Source: Serratia proteamaculans_D (GTDB lineage Bacteria > Pseudomonadota > Gammaproteobacteria > Enterobacterales > Enterobacteriaceae). From it: a stretch of 64,000 bases of DNA. The notes beneath the pieces were generated by a model. That model ran no database searches. It saw nothing but the letters and a program-made list of their open reading frames with translations, and had not been told where the DNA came from. Below, piece by piece: positions 62,153 through 64,000 of the stretch (positions within the stretch are counted from its first letter, which is position 1; each line of letters opens with the position of its first letter). Both the position numbers and the translations under genes were made by a program. The DNA lies in assembly GCF_049959315.1 (NCBI RefSeq), contig NZ_CP188201.1; one strand, written 5' to 3'.

Positions 62153-63196
62153 TTACAAATCTGCCAACTGCGCCAGATAGGGCGTCAGATCACCGATATT
62201 GTTTCTGACCCATTCCGGGTTGTAATAGGTGTCCAGGTAGCGCTCACCGCTGTCGCACAGCAGAGTCACAATCGAACCCTGCTCACCGTTTTCCCGCATT
62301 TGTTTTGCCAACTGCAGCGCACCCCATACGTTGGTGCCGGTAGATGCCCCAACCTTGCGTCCGAGCACCGTTTCCAGCCAGTGGATAGTGGCGACGCTGG
62401 CGGCATCCGGTACGCGGATCATGCTGTCGACCACCGACGGAATAAAGGATGGCTCGGCGCGTGGGCGGCCAATGCCCTCGATACGGCTGCCGCAGCTGCC
62501 AATCAGGGTGCGGTCACGCTGGTGGAAGCAGTCATAGAACACCGAGTTTTCCGGATCGACCACTGTCAGGCGGGTGTCGTGCCCCTGATAGCGGATATAG
62601 CGCCCCAGGGTCGCGGAGGTGCCGCCGGTACCGGCGCTCATCACGATATGTTTGGGGACCGGGAAAGGTTCGCGTTCCATCTGGCGGAAGATGCTGTCGG
62701 CGATGTTGTTGTTGCCGCGCCAGTCGGTGGCCCGTTCGGCGTAGGTGAACTGATCCATATAGTGGCCGTTCAGCTCTTGCGCCAACTGCTCGGAGACGGC
62801 GTAAATCTGCGCCGCATGGTCGACGAAGTGACAGCGACCGCCGTAGAACGCGATCTGCTCAACCTTGCGGCGTGCGGTGCAGGAAGGCATGACGGCAATA
62901 AACGGCAGGCCAATCAGCCTGGCGAAGTAAGCTTCGGATACCGCGGTACTGCCGGAGGAGGCCTCGATAATGGTGGTGTTTTCAGTGATCCAGCCGTTAC
63001 ACAGGCCGTACAGAAACAGTGAACGCGCCAGCCGGTGCTTCAGGCTGCCGGTCGGGTGAGTGCTTTCATCTTTCAGGTACAGGCAAATACCGGGAAATTC
63101 CGGCAGGTTCAGGCGGATCAGGTGGGTATCGGCGGAGCGTTGAAAATCCGCTTCTATTTCACCGATAGCATATTTTACCCAAGAATTTGTCATCAT
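62153..63196 (-). CDS. PLP-dependent cysteine-synthase-fold enzyme, probable cysteine desulfhydrase
   Basis: 347-residue fold-type II PLP enzyme related to cysteine synthase. PLP Lys in THPTGSLKHRLA (about residue 54), substrate loop EASSGSTAVSEAYF, phosphate-binding loop SAGTGGTSATLGRY, and a Ser near the C-terminus (LLCDSGERYL) that contacts the PLP ring nitrogen. The longer relatives with this pattern include Cds1-type L-cysteine desulfhydrases. Divergence from decR, a cysteine-responsive regulator, supports a cysteine-degrading role. This is inference; O-acetylserine or cystathionine chemistry is not excluded. Absent at this locus in E. coli. Confidence 0.8.
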   Translation of the reverse strand: MMTNSWVKYAIGEIEADFQRSADTHLIRLNLPEFPGICLYLKDESTHPTGSLKHRLARSLFLYGLCNGWITENTTIIEASSGSTAVSEAYFARLIGLPFIAVMPSCTARRKVEQIAFYGGRCHFVDHAAQIYAVSEQLAQELNGHYMDQFTYAERATDWRGNNNIADSIFRQMEREPFPVPKHIVMSAGTGGTSATLGRYIRYQGHDTRLTVVDPENSVFYDCFHQRDRTLIGSCGSRIEGIGRPRAEPSFIPSVVDSMIRVPDAASVATIHWLETVLGRKVGASTGTNVWGALQLAKQMRENGEQGSIVTLLCDSGERYLDTYYNPEWVRNNIGDLTPYLAQLADL

Positions 63197-63288
63197 CTGG
63201 CCTCAGAATAGGGGGCTTGTTTGTTGCATAATATAGCCTGCCGCGCGGAAAAAAGGATTGCCATTTTCCCTGTTTAATCGCCTAATGA

Positions 63289-63303
63289 GAGAAAAATATT
63301 CTC
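63289..63303 (+). promoter_or_regulatory. Lrp/AsnC-type operator before decR
   Basis: GAGAA-AAATA-TTCTC is a 15-bp palindrome matching the Lrp-family consensus YAGHAWATTWTDCTR at about 12 positions. It lies 12 bp before the decR ATG in the divergent promoter region, fitting autoregulation or control of the PLP-enzyme gene by DecR. Confidence 0.55.
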
Positions 63304-63315
63304 CGGATTGACGAC

Positions 63316-63777
63316 ATGTTAGATAAAACAGACCGTAAATTACTGTGCATGCTGCAACAGGACTGTACGCAACCGCTGCAGGTACTGGCCGATGCGGTCA
63401 ATCTGACGTCAACACCCTGCTGGAAAAGGCTCAAGCGGCTGGAAGAAGAAGGTTATATCCGTGGGCGGGTCGCGCTGCTGGATAACGAAAAGCTTGGTCT
63501 GGGCCTGACGGCATTTGTGCTGATCAAAACCCAGCAGCACAGCAGCGAGTGGTACCAACAGTTCGTGCAACTGACCAAGCAGATGCCGGAGGTGCTGGCG
63601 TTCTATCGCATGGCGGGAGAGTACGATTACCTGATGCAGGTGGAAGTGGCGGATATGAAGAGTTATGACAGTTTTTACAAGCGCCTGGTGAACGGCGTAC
63701 CGGGGCTGATCGACGTTACTTCCAGCTTCGCGATGGAAAAAATCAAATACACCACCGCACTGCCGGTTCCTGAGTGA
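63316..63777 (+). CDS. decR: Lrp-family cysteine-responsive regulator DecR
   Basis: Lrp/AsnC-family regulator (formerly YbaO). In E. coli DecR activates cyuPA (yhaOM) for L-cysteine detoxification. 153 residues (E. coli 152). N-terminal helix-turn-helix (about 4-60, KLLCMLQQDCTQPLQVLADAVNLTSTPCWKRLKRLEEEG), then the RAM ligand-binding domain with EVLAFYRMAGEYDYLMQVEV. Divergent from the PLP enzyme; mdlA follows on the same strand. Confidence 0.95.
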   Translation: MLDKTDRKLLCMLQQDCTQPLQVLADAVNLTSTPCWKRLKRLEEEGYIRGRVALLDNEKLGLGLTAFVLIKTQQHSSEWYQQFVQLTKQMPEVLAFYRMAGEYDYLMQVEVADMKSYDSFYKRLVNGVPGLIDVTSSFAMEKIKYTTALPVPE

Positions 63778-63868
63778 AAAGTTCACCAAATTGGCAAAGT
63801 AACGGTGGTATCCTACTCTGCTGAGGCAGAACGAGAGATAAAAACATTACATCCTGGAATAAAACTGC

Positions 63869-64000
63869 GTGAGACTATTTGCTCAAATCGGCTGGTATTT
63901 CCGCCGCGAGTGGCGTCGCTACCTCGGGGCGGTGGTGCTGCTGATCATCATTGCCATACTACAACTGTTGCCGCCCAAGCTGGTGGGGATCATTGTGGAT
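63869..64000 (+). CDS. mdlA: Multidrug ABC transporter MdlA, N-terminal part
   Basis: The first 44 codons of a gene cut by the window edge. GTG start, then RLFAQIGWYFRREWRRYLG and the first TM (AVVLLIIIAILQLLPPK), nearly identical to the start of E. coli MdlA, one half of the MdlAB exporter. No ATPase motifs are within view. Order decR-mdlA agrees with E. coli. Confidence 0.9.
   Translation, partial: MRLFAQIGWYFRREWRRYLGAVVLLIIIAILQLLPPKLVGIIVD

Noticed and set aside
1..64000. tRNA or rRNA genes, CRISPR arrays, IS elements, prophage or integrative elements
   Set aside because: No repeat-spacer pattern, transposase, integrase, terminal repeats or tRNA cloverleaf was seen on reading through; synteny with E. 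coli is nearly continuous.

Overview
This window is core chromosome of an enterobacterium. Gene order follows the E. coli sbcCD-phoBR-brnQ-proY-malZ / queA-tgt-secDF / ribDE-nusB-thiL / dxs-ispA / cyoABCDE / tig-clpPX-lon-hupB-ppiD / cof-mdlA stretch (about 9-10 min of the E. coli map). Protein divergence from E. coli, the moderately high GC and the extra genes present suggest Serratia or a close Yersiniaceae relative. That assignment comes from remembered family sequences, not from a search. No rRNA, tRNA, CRISPR array, IS element, integrase or prophage was seen.

Layout. 1-5 kb: a PIN-domain toxin-like gene (its partner would lie left of the window), then the sbcDC nuclease operon on the minus strand. 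5-9.5 kb: phoBR behind a PHO box, a third co-oriented gene for a PstS-like periplasmic protein, and a short MetE-like methionine synthase with a MetJ operator. 9.5-19 kb: transporters brnQ (with a long structured leader) and proY, a small putative lipoprotein, a YbdG/MscM-type channel, malZ, periplasmic gamma-glutamyltranspeptidase and a 2-Cys peroxiredoxin with an OxyR-like site. 19-25.5 kb: acpH, then the queA-tgt-yajC-secD-secF run (queuosine synthesis and Sec secretion). 25.6-38.6 kb: yajI, nrdR-ribD-ribE-nusB-thiL-pgpA (ribonucleotide reductase control, riboflavin, antitermination, thiamine, phospholipid), yajO, the dxs-ispA-xseB isoprenoid operon, thiI, yajL, panE and yajQ. 38.6-47.5 kb: yajR, the cytochrome bo3 operon cyoABCDE and the yajG-ampG pair. 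47.9-57.5 kb: bolA, tig, clpP, clpX, lon, hupB and ppiD, a protein-folding and quality-control block with recognisable sigma-32 promoters before clpP and lon. 57.6-64 kb: ybaV, fadM/ybaW, queC, an SgrR-family regulator, cof, a PLP enzyme of the cysteine-synthase fold divergent from the Lrp-family gene decR, and the 5' end of mdlA.

Most of the window is well-known housekeeping DNA. The points most worth a second look lie where it departs from the E. coli order and in regulatory DNA: the MetJ-box-controlled short MetE-like enzyme and PstS-like gene between phoR and brnQ; the brnQ leader; a perfect 16-bp inverted repeat in the thiI leader; palindromes and an AT-rich patch upstream of cyoA; an 8-codon leader ORF coupled to acpH; and the PLP-enzyme/decR pair with an Lrp-type operator, probably a cysteine-detoxification module. 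No clearly new multi-gene system was found.
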